Assembly (NCBI RefSeq): GCF_002102345.1
Contig: NZ_LQPP01000074.1
Location: 21,222 to 85,221, forward strand
Direction: 5' to 3'
Origin: Mycolicibacterium peregrinum
GTDB taxonomy: Bacteria; Actinomycetota; Actinomycetes; Mycobacteriales; Mycobacteriaceae
Length of the DNA: 64,000 nt
In this document: in pieces, positions 33,776 through 42,604 of the stretch
How positions within the stretch are numbered: the stretch's first letter is position 1
Layout: each line of letters starts with the position of its first letter
Notes under the pieces: model-generated
What the model was told of the DNA's origin: nothing
The model's input: the letters and a program-made list of their open reading frames with translations, nothing else
Databases searched by the model: none
Translations under genes and position numbers: made by a program

Positions 33776-34813
33776 GTGAACAGGCGGATTTTGACGCTGC
33801 TGGTTGCGCTGGTGCCGATTGTGGCGTTCGGCGTCCTGCTGTCGGTGGTGACCGTGCCCTTCGTCTCGTTGGGGCCCGGTCCGACGTTCAACACCCTGGG
33901 CGAGGTCGAGGGCAAGCAGGTGGTCGACATCAAGAGCACCGAGGGCCCGGCCGATCTGGTCCACCCGACGTCGGGGCACCTGAACATGACCACGGTGTCC
34001 CAGCGTGACGGTCTGACCCTGGGCCAGGCGCTGGCGTTGTGGATGTCGGGCCGCGAGCAACTGGTGCCGCGCGATCTGGTCTACCCGCCCGACAAATCCA
34101 AGAACGAGATCGACGAGGCCAACAACTCGGATTTCAAGCGGTCCGAGGACAGCGCCGAGTACGCGGCGCTGTCGTTCCTGAAGTACCCGGTGGCGGTGAC
34201 CGTGCAGAGCGTCACCGATCCGGGCCCCTCGGCGGGCAAGCTGCGCGACGGTGACGCGATCGACGGCGTCAACGGGGTACCGGTGGCCAACCTCGAGGAG
34301 TTCCAGGCCATCTTGAAGAAGACCAAGCCGGGCGAGCAGCTCGTGATCGACTTCCGTCGCAAGAACGCCCCGCCAGGGGTCGCGACGATCACGCTCGGGG
34401 ACAACCCGGATCGGGACTACGGGTTCCTGGGCGTGGGTGTGCTCGATGCGCCGTGGGCGCCGTTCGCCATCGACTTCAACCTGGCCAACATCGGCGGCCC
34501 GTCCGCCGGGCTGATGTTCAGCTTGGCCGTCGTCGACAAGCTGAGCACCGGCGATCTCAACGACGGCAAGTTCATCGCGGGCACCGGAACCATCACCGGT
34601 GAGGGCAAGGTCGGGTCCATCGGTGGCATCACGCACAAGATGCTGGCGGCCAAGGAAGCGGGCGCCACGGTGTTCCTGGTGCCGGCCGACAACTGCACCG
34701 AGGCGCGTTCTGCGCCTCAGGACGGCATGGAGTTGGTGAAGGTGGACACCCTGACCCAGGCCGTCGATGCGTTGCACACGATTTCTGCCGGTGGCGAACC
34801 GCCTCGTTGCTGA
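33776..34813 (+). CDS. Membrane-anchored PDZ-Lon protease (Rv3194c homologue)
   Basis: The 345-aa protein starts at GTG 33776. An N-terminal transmembrane helix (about 5-28) is followed by a PDZ domain (about 130-190; DGDAIDGVNGVPVANLEEF) and a Lon-type S16 domain with the catalytic dyad S243 (GGPSAGLMF) and K288 (GGITHKMLAAKEAG). It is therefore an ATP-independent, membrane-bound serine protease with its catalytic part outside the membrane. The divergent neighbour is the zincin gene. Confidence 0.9.
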   Translation: MNRRILTLLVALVPIVAFGVLLSVVTVPFVSLGPGPTFNTLGEVEGKQVVDIKSTEGPADLVHPTSGHLNMTTVSQRDGLTLGQALALWMSGREQLVPRDLVYPPDKSKNEIDEANNSDFKRSEDSAEYAALSFLKYPVAVTVQSVTDPGPSAGKLRDGDAIDGVNGVPVANLEEFQAILKKTKPGEQLVIDFRRKNAPPGVATITLGDNPDRDYGFLGVGVLDAPWAPFAIDFNLANIGGPSAGLMFSLAVVDKLSTGDLNDGKFIAGTGTITGEGKVGSIGGITHKMLAAKEAGATVFLVPADNCTEARSAPQDGMELVKVDTLTQAVDALHTISAGGEPPRC

Positions 34814-34911
34814 AACCCGCGCGCAGCCTGTGGATGGCTAGAGTTGTAGAAAATCGGGCGGCCCCGTCGGGCATGCCACGAGTCCACCGAGGCTGAAACG
34901 GGAGTTCACGA

Positions 34912-37900
34912 GTGGGGATGCGGCCCGCGGCGAGGATGCCGAAGCTGACGCGACGTAGCCGGATACTGATCGGCCTGGCACTGGTGGCAGTGCTGGCGCT
35001 GCTGATCGGACCTCGGGTCGTCGACGGCTATGTCGACTGGTTGTGGTTCGGCGAGCTGGGGTACCGCTCGGTGTTCACCACGGTGCTGGCCACCCGGCTC
35101 ATCGTGTTCCTCGTGGTCGGTCTGCTCATCGGTCTGGTGGTGTTCGCCGGCCTGGCCCTGGCCTACCGCACCCGTCCGGTGTTCGTGCCGGCGGCGGGCC
35201 CGAACGATCCGGTGGCGCGTTACCGGACCACCGTGTTGGCCCGGCTGCGCTTGTTCGGCATCGGGGTGCCGGTCTTCATCGGCCTGCTGGCCGGCGTCAT
35301 CGCGCAGAGCTATTGGGTGCGCGTGCAGTTGTTCCTGCACGGCAGTGACTTCGGGATCACCGATCCGCAGTTCGGTCGGGACCTGGGCTTCTACGCGTTC
35401 GACCTGCCCTTCTATCGGCTGGTGCTGACGTATCTGTTCGTCGCGACCTTCCTGGCGTTCATCGCGAATCTGCTGGGGCACTACGTTTTCGGTGGTATCC
35501 GTCTCGCCGGTCGCAGCGGAGCGCTGAGCCGCGCCGCGCGCATCCAGCTGATCAGCCTGGTGGGCTTTCTGATCCTGCTCAAGGCATTCGCGTACTGGCT
35601 GGACCGCTACGAGTTGCTGAGCAATACCCGCGCAGGCAAGCCGTTCACCGGTGCGGGCTACACCGACATCAACGCCGTGCTGCCTGCCAAGCTGATCCTG
35701 CTGGCGATCGCCCTGATCTGCGCGGTGGCGGTGTTCTCGGCGATCGTGCTGCGTGACTTGCGGATTCCGGCCATCGGCGTGGTGCTGTTGCTGCTGAGCT
35801 CGATGGTGGTCGGCGCGGGGTGGCCGCTGATCGTCGAGCAGTTCAGCGTCAAGCCCAACGCCGCGCAGAAGGAAAGCGAGTACATCAGCCGCAGTATCAC
35901 CGCGACCCGGCAGGCCTACGGGCTCACCGACGACACGGTGACGTACCGCAATTACGAGAGCAACGGTCAGACCACCGCCGCGCAGGTCGCTGCGGACCGG
36001 GCCACCACGTCGAACATCCGGTTGCTCGATCCGACGATCGTGAGCCCCGCGTTCACCCAGTTCCAGCAGGGCAAGAACTTCTACTTCTTCCCGGATCAGC
36101 TGGCCATCGACCGCTACGCCGGCCCCGACGGCAACCTTCGTGACTTCGTCGTCGCCGCACGCGAACTCAATCCCGACCGGCTGATCGAGAACCAGCGCGA
36201 CTGGATCAACCGGCACACCGTCTACACCCATGGCAACGGCTTCATCGCCTCGCCGGCCAACACGGTGCGCGGTATTGCCAACGACCCCAACCAGAACGGT
36301 GGTTACCCGGAGTTCCTCGCCAGCGTCGTCGGCGCCAACGGCAAGGTGGTCTCGCCGGGGCCGGCACCGCTGGACCAGCCCCGGGTGTACTTCGGGCCGG
36401 TGATCGCCGACACCTCGGCCGACTATGCGATCGTCGGCAAGAACGGTGACGTCGACCGCGAATACGACTACGAGACCAACACCGACACCAAGAACTACAC
36501 GTACTCGGGCACCGGCGGTGTCCCGATCGGTAACTGGCTGGCCCGGTCGGTGTTCGCCGCCAAGTTCGCCGAGCGGAACTTCCTGCTGTCCAACGTGATC
36601 GGTGAGAACAGCAAGATCCTGTTCAACCGGGATCCGGCCGAGCGGGTGGAGGCGGTGGCGCCGTGGCTGACCACCGACACATCCGTGTACCCGGCGATCG
36701 TCAACAAGCGCATGGTCTGGATCGTCGACGGCTACACCACGCTGGACAACTATCCGTATTCGGAGTTGACGACGCTGTCGAGTGCGACAGCCGACTCCAA
36801 CGAGGTGGCCGTCAACCGGTTGGCACCGGACAAGCAGGTGTCCTACATCCGCAACTCGGTCAAGGCCACCGTCGATGCCTACGACGGCACGGTCACGCTG
36901 TACGCCCAGGACGAACAGGATCCGGTGCTCAAGGCCTGGATGAGCGTGTTCCCCGGCACGGTCAAGCCGAAGGCGGACATCTCTCCGGAGCTGCAGGCGC
37001 ACCTGCGCTATCCCGAGGATCTGTTCAAGGTTCAGCGGTCGCTGCTGACCAAGTACCACGTCGACGACCCGGTGAAGTTCTTCACCAACGCCGACTTCTG
37101 GAACGTGCCGCTGGATCCCAACCCGACGGCGAGCAGCTATCAGCCGCCGTTCTACATCGTCGCCAAAGACCTGGTGAACAACGATGGTTCGCCGTCGTTC
37201 CAGTTGACGAGCGCCCTGAACTGGCTGCAGCGCGAGTTCCTGGCTGCCTATGTCAGTGCCAGCTCGGATCCGTCGACCTACGGCAAGATCACGGTGCTGA
37301 CGATCCCCGGCGAGGTCAAGGGTCCCAAGCAGGCGTTCAACGCGATCAGTACCGATACCGCGGTGACGCAGGACCTCGGTGTGATCGGACGCGACAACCT
37401 GAACCGGATCCGGTGGGGCAACCTGTTGACCCTGCCGGTGGCCGACGGTGGATTGCTTTATGTGGCACCGGTTTACGCGTCACCGGGAACCAGTGACGCC
37501 GCCTCGACCTATCCGCGGTTGATCCGCGTGGCCATGCTCTACGGCGACAAGGTCGGCTACGGCCCGACCGTCGGTGCCGCGCTGACCGAGCTGTTCGGGC
37601 CGGGTGCCGGCGCCACCGCCACCAATGTGGCTCCCACCGACGGCAAGCCGCAGTCTGCCGGGACGCCGGAAGCAGCACCGGCGGCGCCGCCACCGGCCAA
37701 TGCCGACGGCCAGGCACCGCAGGTCGTTGCGCCTCCGGCCGCGATCCCGCCGGGTGAGTCCGTGCAGCTGTCCCCGGCCAAGTCCGCGGCGCTCAAGGAC
37801 GTCGAGTCGGCGCTGTCGGAGGCACAGGACGCGCAGCGCAGTGGCGACTTCGGCAAGTACGGGCAGGCGTTGCAGCGCTTGAACGATGCGATGAACAAGT

Positions 37901-37917
37901 TCAACACCGCCAAGTAG
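34912..37917 (+). CDS. UPF0182 large membrane protein (Rv3193c homologue)
   Basis: The 1001-aa protein starts at GTG 34912 (VGMRPAARMPKLTRRSR) and has about seven transmembrane helices within residues 20-310, a large extracytoplasmic domain (NPNQNGGYPEF, DYYAP-like and PVKFFTNADFW stretches) and a Pro/Ala-rich C-terminus (about 895-945) ending in a helix rich in Lys and Gln. UPF0182 function is unknown; the family occurs in actinobacteria and cyanobacteria. The stop codon lies in a 34-bp tandem repeat that extends past the gene. Confidence 0.9.
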   Translation: MGMRPAARMPKLTRRSRILIGLALVAVLALLIGPRVVDGYVDWLWFGELGYRSVFTTVLATRLIVFLVVGLLIGLVVFAGLALAYRTRPVFVPAAGPNDPVARYRTTVLARLRLFGIGVPVFIGLLAGVIAQSYWVRVQLFLHGSDFGITDPQFGRDLGFYAFDLPFYRLVLTYLFVATFLAFIANLLGHYVFGGIRLAGRSGALSRAARIQLISLVGFLILLKAFAYWLDRYELLSNTRAGKPFTGAGYTDINAVLPAKLILLAIALICAVAVFSAIVLRDLRIPAIGVVLLLLSSMVVGAGWPLIVEQFSVKPNAAQKESEYISRSITATRQAYGLTDDTVTYRNYESNGQTTAAQVAADRATTSNIRLLDPTIVSPAFTQFQQGKNFYFFPDQLAIDRYAGPDGNLRDFVVAARELNPDRLIENQRDWINRHTVYTHGNGFIASPANTVRGIANDPNQNGGYPEFLASVVGANGKVVSPGPAPLDQPRVYFGPVIADTSADYAIVGKNGDVDREYDYETNTDTKNYTYSGTGGVPIGNWLARSVFAAKFAERNFLLSNVIGENSKILFNRDPAERVEAVAPWLTTDTSVYPAIVNKRMVWIVDGYTTLDNYPYSELTTLSSATADSNEVAVNRLAPDKQVSYIRNSVKATVDAYDGTVTLYAQDEQDPVLKAWMSVFPGTVKPKADISPELQAHLRYPEDLFKVQRSLLTKYHVDDPVKFFTNADFWNVPLDPNPTASSYQPPFYIVAKDLVNNDGSPSFQLTSALNWLQREFLAAYVSASSDPSTYGKITVLTIPGEVKGPKQAFNAISTDTAVTQDLGVIGRDNLNRIRWGNLLTLPVADGGLLYVAPVYASPGTSDAASTYPRLIRVAMLYGDKVGYGPTVGAALTELFGPGAGATATNVAPTDGKPQSAGTPEAAPAAPPPANADGQAPQVVAPPAAIPPGESVQLSPAKSAALKDVESALSEAQDAQRSGDFGKYGQALQRLNDAMNKFNTAK

Positions 37918-37985
37918 CGGAGCGGATTGGCGCGACGGTTACGCCAAGTAGCGGAGCGGATTGGCGCGACGGTTACGCCAAGTAG
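37909..37985. repeat. 34-bp tandem repeat, 2.3 copies, across the UPF0182 stop codon
   Basis: Copy 1 spans 37909-37942 and copy 2 37943-37976; they are identical. A partial third copy GCCAAGTAG runs to 37985. Each copy starts with the last codons and stop (GCC AAG TAG) of the gene, so this is a recent tandem duplication of its 3' end and not a coding repeat. No RNA or origin function is evident. Confidence 0.9.
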
Positions 37986-38084
37986 CCGTCTGCGCTCCAT
38001 CGAATATTGGTGCATCACCGGGCCGCTCCGGTGGGTGACAATGGACCAGTATTCGGTGGACGTCGCGCGGGTGGGGAGTCGCTG

Positions 38085-38606
38085 GTGGCGGTGACGATTT
38101 CGCAAGTGCTGGGCAGCCATCCCGAGCAACTGGTGTCAGCCGCCGGTGACGTGGCCTCGGCGGCGGGTGACATCGACAATCAGATCGCCCGCGAGCGCCT
38201 GCAGTTGACCAGGTTGGCGTCGGACTGGCGCGGCACCTCGTCGGACACCGCACAGGGTCACGCCAACGAGATGTTCGGCGATCAGGAGCTTTACCGGGAC
38301 AGGCTCAAGTTGCTGCACACGGCGATGTCCTCCGGCGGTGCGGAGCTCGGCAGCATCCGCACCCGGGTGTCGGATCTGGTGTCGAGTCCGGAGGCGGACC
38401 TGTTCGACATCTCCGACGAGGGCCGGGTCTCGCTGGGATGGCGACTGAAGGCCCTGGTGGCGGTATATCCGGTACTGGCGCTGAAGTGGGGGATGCGGCG
38501 GCTGGCGTTGCAGACGTCCATTCAGACCGCCTTGGCCGAATTCGACGCGGCGGACAAGTCGACGGCCAGCAAGATGGACCGGATCAACAAGGGGCTCGTG
38601 AAATGA
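38085..38606 (+). CDS. WXG100-like protein, putative type VII secretion partner
   Basis: The 173-aa protein (GTG 38085, or GTG 38091) has a helix, a turn with DWRGTSSD near residue 47 in place of the WxG hairpin, and a second helix, as in WXG100/Esx helical hairpins. A C-terminal extension holds an amphipathic or hydrophobic stretch (about 112-145; ALVAVYPVLALKWG) unusual for plain Esx proteins. It is followed 25 bp later by an EspC-domain protein. A role as chaperone or co-secreted partner is inferred. Confidence 0.68.
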   Translation: MAVTISQVLGSHPEQLVSAAGDVASAAGDIDNQIARERLQLTRLASDWRGTSSDTAQGHANEMFGDQELYRDRLKLLHTAMSSGGAELGSIRTRVSDLVSSPEADLFDISDEGRVSLGWRLKALVAVYPVLALKWGMRRLALQTSIQTALAEFDAADKSTASKMDRINKGLVK

Positions 38607-38631
38607 CGCCCCGGGCCGTCGGCTGCGTGAC

Positions 38632-39807
38632 ATGAGTGACGCCACGCTCTACGTCGATGAACAGACAATGCGGGAGACGGCGTCCACTTTCGACAGCACG
38701 GGCCATGACGTCAGCGGGAATCGCGCCGGTCCGGTCATTTCCGGTGCCGCCGGGTCGATGCCCTCGCTGGCGGTCGGGGCAGCCTGCGGGGCGGTGGGAT
38801 CCGCACTCACCGAGCAGGCCAAGATGCTGGGCGGCGATGTGACGGTGTATGCGCAGAAGTTACGGGTGGCTGCCGACCGCTACGAGCGCGGTGACGACGA
38901 GGCGGCCGAACGCATCGACTTCACCGGGACGGCCGAGCTGCCCGACGCCGGCGAGCATCCACCGGTCAGTGATTACGAGAAAGCGTTGCGTGATGCCGGG
39001 CTTCTCACCGGCCCGGTGGTACCAGGATCCAAATACGCGCAGTGGCTGGAGAATGCGTCCAAGCACGGGGTCGACCCGCAGACCATGGTCGACATCGCCC
39101 GCGCACAGAACATCACCCCGCAGTCGTTCGACGTGCTCAACGGACTGCAGGAGGTCAAGGACAAGGACGGCAAGTCGTTCTTCATCCTGCCGCCCGGTTC
39201 CAGCAAGGAGGACGCGAAGAAGGCGGTGGTGATGACCTACATCCTCAACGCAGGCACCGACTACGACGCCGCCGAGGCCGGTGCGGACGGGAAGCTGGGT
39301 ACCGCCGATGACGTTCACAACGACTTCGAGGAAACGCCCTACTCGGCCGCCGAGGTGCAGCGCATCGTCGATCGACAGAATGCGAACTCCTGGAGTTATG
39401 ACCAGATTTTCGACAAAGGCGGCGGGGGATCATTGGCGACGACACCCAACGGCATGCTGATGGGGTTGGGCGGGCCGGTGATGGACAAGATCGGCGTCCA
39501 CGGTGGGACGACCTACGGCGATGTGTTCGTGATGAACATCGACGGGTCCAAGGATCCGGCAGACCAGCTGAGCAAGATCATCCAATCGGGGGCCAACTGG
39601 GGACAAGACGACAGCGGTGTGCCGTTCCAGAGCGCCCTCGACCTCGACCGCTTGTTGCACCACGAGGAGCGCCATTCCGAACAGTGGGCCCAGAAGGGAT
39701 TCGTCTGGATGGCACGGGATTACGGGCTGGGTGCGATCATCGAACAGAAGACCGGCATCAACCCGCTGGAACGCGATGCCGGCTTGTCCGACGGGGGTTA
39801 TTCGTGA
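38632..39807 (+). CDS. EspC-domain protein with C-terminal HEERH zincin motif, putative type VII effector
   Basis: The 391-aa protein has an N-terminal EspC/WXG-like helical hairpin (about 1-95) ending in YERGD (Y84-D88), the YxxxD/E secretion signal of mycobacterial type VII systems. A linker leads to a C-terminal domain with HEERH (H344-H348) in LLHHEERHSEQWAQKG, a zinc-metallopeptidase signature. The stop overlaps the start of a lipoprotein gene. The layout of secretion domain, toxin-like domain and adjacent small protein resembles polymorphic toxins. Enzymatic activity and export are inferred. Confidence 0.72.
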   Translation: MSDATLYVDEQTMRETASTFDSTGHDVSGNRAGPVISGAAGSMPSLAVGAACGAVGSALTEQAKMLGGDVTVYAQKLRVAADRYERGDDEAAERIDFTGTAELPDAGEHPPVSDYEKALRDAGLLTGPVVPGSKYAQWLENASKHGVDPQTMVDIARAQNITPQSFDVLNGLQEVKDKDGKSFFILPPGSSKEDAKKAVVMTYILNAGTDYDAAEAGADGKLGTADDVHNDFEETPYSAAEVQRIVDRQNANSWSYDQIFDKGGGGSLATTPNGMLMGLGGPVMDKIGVHGGTTYGDVFVMNIDGSKDPADQLSKIIQSGANWGQDDSGVPFQSALDLDRLLHHEERHSEQWAQKGFVWMARDYGLGAIIEQKTGINPLERDAGLSDGGYS

Positions 39808-40334
39808 GGTCCTGGCTGGCCGTGCTGTTGGCGCTGCTGGTGGCGGCGGGGCTCACCGCTTGCCGGAGCGGGGAGCGCCCGTGGTCGGATGCGCCGTCCG
39901 CCGCCCCGATGCGGCCGGCGTTCGGTGCCCGGGTCACCGACGGCAAGCTGGAGATCTGGATGCCGCCGGGCTGCGCCGGGGTGCGGTCGGTGGAGGTCGG
40001 GTTCGGATTTGGCCCGAAGCTCGTGTTGACCGATCCCTCCGGTACGGCGACTCTCGACCGGTTCACCGTCGGTGGACCCTATCCGGGTCTGACCGTGACG
40101 GAAGCGCCGCCGCCTGACTTCGATTGGCGTACAGAAGAATATTTGTTCCTCAATGTGCAGTCCACGCCCGGGGGGTACCCCGCGACCGCTCGGACGGCCG
40201 AGGTCGCCGCCGGATCGAACAGTCACCCGGCCGGGACTTTCTACTTCGAAGGCGTCGGTTGGCTCGACGCCGCGGGTGTGACGGAGAAGGAAGGCAAGGA
40301 GTTCGCAGGGGTGTGCAGGCCGCAAAAGAAGTGA
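39804..40334 (+). CDS. Lipoprotein, candidate partner/immunity protein
   Basis: The 176-aa precursor starts at GTG 39804, overlapping the previous stop by GTGA. The signal peptide ends in a lipobox LTAC with C20 as the lipidated residue. The rest is beta-rich (LEIWMPPGCAGVRSVEVGF) with paired Cys and no known family motif. Envelope anchoring plus tight coupling to a putative exported metalloprotease suggests it acts on that protein, as an inhibitor or display partner. This is a hypothesis. Confidence 0.7.
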   Translation: MRSWLAVLLALLVAAGLTACRSGERPWSDAPSAAPMRPAFGARVTDGKLEIWMPPGCAGVRSVEVGFGFGPKLVLTDPSGTATLDRFTVGGPYPGLTVTEAPPPDFDWRTEEYLFLNVQSTPGGYPATARTAEVAAGSNSHPAGTFYFEGVGWLDAAGVTEKEGKEFAGVCRPQKK

Positions 40335-40463
40335 TGCGGCGCAGGTCTACTGCCGCGCCACTGCCTCTCTGAACTGGCCGCCAAGTCAACGCCAAGTCGG
40401 CTAGGCGATGCTGTGTGGCGAGTATCTTGCACGACTTTCTGCGCTCATCTTGAGAGGACCCCG

Positions 40464-41858
40464 ATGACCCTGACCGATGTCGCCCACGACGGCCTGGACG
40501 ACGCGTTGAAGGGCCTGCGAGCCCACGTCGCCGCCCCCGTGGCGCTACCTGGGGAAGCCGGCTATGAACGGGCCACCCCGTGGAATGCGGCGGCCGTTGT
40601 CGAGCCTGCCGCGGTGGTGCTGGCGGCCACCGCCTACGACATCGCCAACACCGTAGGCTTCGCGGCGGCCAGAGGCTACCGGGTCGCCGTCCAGGCCACC
40701 GGCCACGGCGCCATGGTGGTGGCCCCCGACACGATCCTGGTGCTGACCTCTGAGATGACCGATGTCACCGTCGATCCCGTGGCGCGTACCGCGCGGGTGG
40801 CGGCCGGGGCCACGTGGCAGCAGGTGCTCGACGCGGCCGCCCCGCACGGTCTGGCCGGGCTGGGCGGTTCGGCCCCCAGCGTCGGCGTGGTGGGATTTCT
40901 CACCGGCGCAGGCATCGGGCCGTTGGTCCGCACTTTCGGGTTGTCGTCGGACTACGTGCGGTCGTTCGAGTTGGTCACCGGGGCGGGGGAGTTGCTGCGC
41001 GCCACGCCGGAGGAGAACGCGGAGTTGTTCTGGGGGCTGCGCGGCGGAAAGTCCACGCTGGGTATCGTCACCTCGGTCGAGATCGATCTGCTGCCGATCG
41101 CCGAGTTCTACGGTGGCGCGGTGTATTTCGACGGTGCAGACGCCGGCGTTGTCCTCCGCGAGTGGGCGGGCTGGTGTGCCGACCTGCCGGAGTCGGTATC
41201 GACATCCATTGCACTGCAACAGCTCCCGCCGATGCCCGGCGTTCCGGAACCGTTGGCCGGCCGCCTGACCGTGGCGGTGCGGTACGCGGCCGTCGGCGAT
41301 TTCGCCGAGGCCGAGCGGTTGCTGGCGCCGATGCGCGCAGTCGCGACCCCGGTGCTCGATACCGTCGCGGTGATGCCCTATGCCGCTATCGGCGCCGTGC
41401 ACGCCGATCCGGTGGATCCGATGCCGATCTTCGAGCACCACACGCTGTTGCGGGAACTGACCGCGGAGACGGTCGAGGTGCTGCTGGCCGCGGCCGGGCC
41501 TGATTCGGGCTCGGTGCAGACGATCGTGGAAGTCCGGATGTTGGGTGGGGCGCTGGCCCGTGAGGGACGGCACCGCAGCGCGTTCTGCCATCGCGACGCC
41601 GCTTTCGCGGTGAGCACCATCGGGGTCCTGGTGCCCCCGATGGCCGATGCCGTGGTGCCGCAGGCCGGCGCGCTCATCGTGGCCCTGTCGCCATGGTCCA
41701 GCGGCGGCCAGCTCGCCAATTTCGCACCGTCCGAGGATGCCGGGCGGGCTACCCGCGTCTATGACGAGGACACCCGGCACTGGTTGGCCGCACTGGCCGA
41801 CCGGCACGACCCGGCCGGGGTGTTCCGGTGCGGTCAGGTGGTGCGTTTCGTGGGGTGA
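40464..41858 (+). CDS. FAD-linked oxidase (PCMH-type, berberine bridge enzyme-like)
   Basis: The 464-aa protein starts at ATG 40464 behind GAGAGGA. A PCMH FAD-binding domain (about 35-200) contains VAVQATGHGAMV, GLAGLGGSAPSVGVVGFLTGAGIGPLVRTFG split over two loops, and ELFWGLRGGKSTLGIV. The C-terminal BBE-like end is ADRHDPAGVFRCGQ. The His that covalently holds FAD in some relatives is replaced in the first loop (ATGHG). Substrates of this class are sugars or alkaloid-like amines; none can be assigned. Confidence 0.82.
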   Translation: MTLTDVAHDGLDDALKGLRAHVAAPVALPGEAGYERATPWNAAAVVEPAAVVLAATAYDIANTVGFAAARGYRVAVQATGHGAMVVAPDTILVLTSEMTDVTVDPVARTARVAAGATWQQVLDAAAPHGLAGLGGSAPSVGVVGFLTGAGIGPLVRTFGLSSDYVRSFELVTGAGELLRATPEENAELFWGLRGGKSTLGIVTSVEIDLLPIAEFYGGAVYFDGADAGVVLREWAGWCADLPESVSTSIALQQLPPMPGVPEPLAGRLTVAVRYAAVGDFAEAERLLAPMRAVATPVLDTVAVMPYAAIGAVHADPVDPMPIFEHHTLLRELTAETVEVLLAAAGPDSGSVQTIVEVRMLGGALAREGRHRSAFCHRDAAFAVSTIGVLVPPMADAVVPQAGALIVALSPWSSGGQLANFAPSEDAGRATRVYDEDTRHWLAALADRHDPAGVFRCGQVVRFVG

Positions 41859-41902
41859 TTTCCGATGGTTTTTCGGAGCAGAAACCCCTCTGAGCACCCG
41901 AT

Positions 41903-41932
41903 TTGGAGCTCTGCGTAAGACCCCGGTAACCT
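41903..41932 (+). promoter_or_regulatory. Promoter of the initiator tRNA
   Basis: TTGGAG (41903-41908) and TAACCT (41927-41932) are separated by 18 bp; transcription would start just before the tRNA at 41944. Confidence 0.5.
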
Positions 41933-41943
41933 TGTATTCGCAA

Positions 41944-42020
41944 CGCGGGGTGGAGCAGCTCGGTAGCTCGCTGGGCTCATAACCCAGAGGTCGCAGGTTC
42001 GAATCCTGTCCCCGCTACCA
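41944..42020 (+). tRNA. Initiator tRNA-fMet (CAT anticodon)
   Basis: A 77-nt cloverleaf with anticodon CAT at 41978-41980. Initiator hallmarks are visible: the first acceptor position is unpaired (C1 against T72), and three consecutive G-C pairs (GGG/CCC) sit below the anticodon loop. The T-arm is GCAGG-TTCGAAT-CCTGT and the 3' CCA is encoded. A hairpin terminator with a TTCG loop follows. Confidence 0.97.
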
Positions 42021-42025
42021 AGAGG

Positions 42026-42059
42026 AAATGGCCCTCGGACTTCGGTCTGGGGGCCATTT
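42026..42059 (+). terminator. Intrinsic terminator after tRNA-fMet
   Basis: AAATGGCC (42026-42033) pairs with GGCCATTT (42052-42059), and the inner bases continue the stem to a C(TTCG)G tetraloop, about 15 bp in all with GT wobbles, followed by T. It is a stable rho-independent terminator. Confidence 0.85.
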
Positions 42060-42300
42060 TCATTGCCGTGATGGTGACGAGCTTCCGCTTCGATCTCAGC
42101 TCTCGAACGCTGCAGCGGACGTATCACCCAGAGATCCGAACGGGCACTTTTTCGCCATCCTCCCATCGGATCGATCCGGCCGAACACGATGACGCCGAGG
42201 GCATGCCCAAGCCACGCGGCGAGCCTGCGCGCCCCCGACGTCGGGACCCCGACGATCGGGCGGCATAGTTGAGCAATTCCGGTATTGGCGCGCCCGGCAC

Positions 42301-42402
42301 TCAGGCAGCGTCCTGCACCTCTTGATCGCTGCGTGCGCAGGACCCGCACTCGGGGGAATCGATGTCGAACTCGCCGCAACTCGGGCAAATGAAAGGAATC
42401 AC
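42301..42402 (-). CDS. Small zinc-ribbon-like protein downstream of atoE
   Basis: A 33-aa product from GTG 42402: VIPFICPSCGEFDIDSPECG then SCARSDQEVQDAA. Two CxxC pairs (CPSC and CGSC) 10 residues apart could bind one zinc. It reads in the same direction as, and about 200 bp after, the AtoE-type transporter gene. The frame is open upstream to 42579 with Arg-rich, noncoding-looking sequence. Small size and a weak ribosome site (GCGGAG) make this tentative. Confidence 0.4.
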   Translation of the reverse strand: MIPFICPSCGEFDIDSPECGSCARSDQEVQDAA

Positions 42403-42604
42403 AGCTCCGCCCAACCTTTCTCGCTTCTTGGCGCCTCCGTGGCGCCGCGCTGCCTGCCTGTACCCCACGAGGCGCGCATTCCAAACCTGCGTTCGCGACG
42501 TGAATCTCCGGGCCCTGCGGTCGCGAATACCGCTTCCGGCGGCGCCGGGAACGGTCCAAAGCCCACGCAGCCACGCCAACCACGGGCCACGCGACGGAGA
42601 GGGG

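Noticed and set aside
34906..37059. 717-codon frame antisense to the UPF0182 gene
   Set aside because: Low-complexity His/Gln/Arg composition without motifs; the + strand frame has clear membrane helices and family features.
37909..37985. Direct repeats as a possible CRISPR array
   Set aside because: The copies are adjacent with no spacers, and no cas gene is present.
42068..42268. 66-codon + frame after the tRNA terminator
   Set aside because: Pro/Arg-rich without a ribosome site or domain; most likely noncoding.
41834..42583. 249-codon frame on the minus strand across the tRNA, containing SGDRIRTCDLWVM
   Set aside because: This peptide is the antisense translation of the initiator tRNA, a well-known false gene; the tRNA and its terminator explain the bases.
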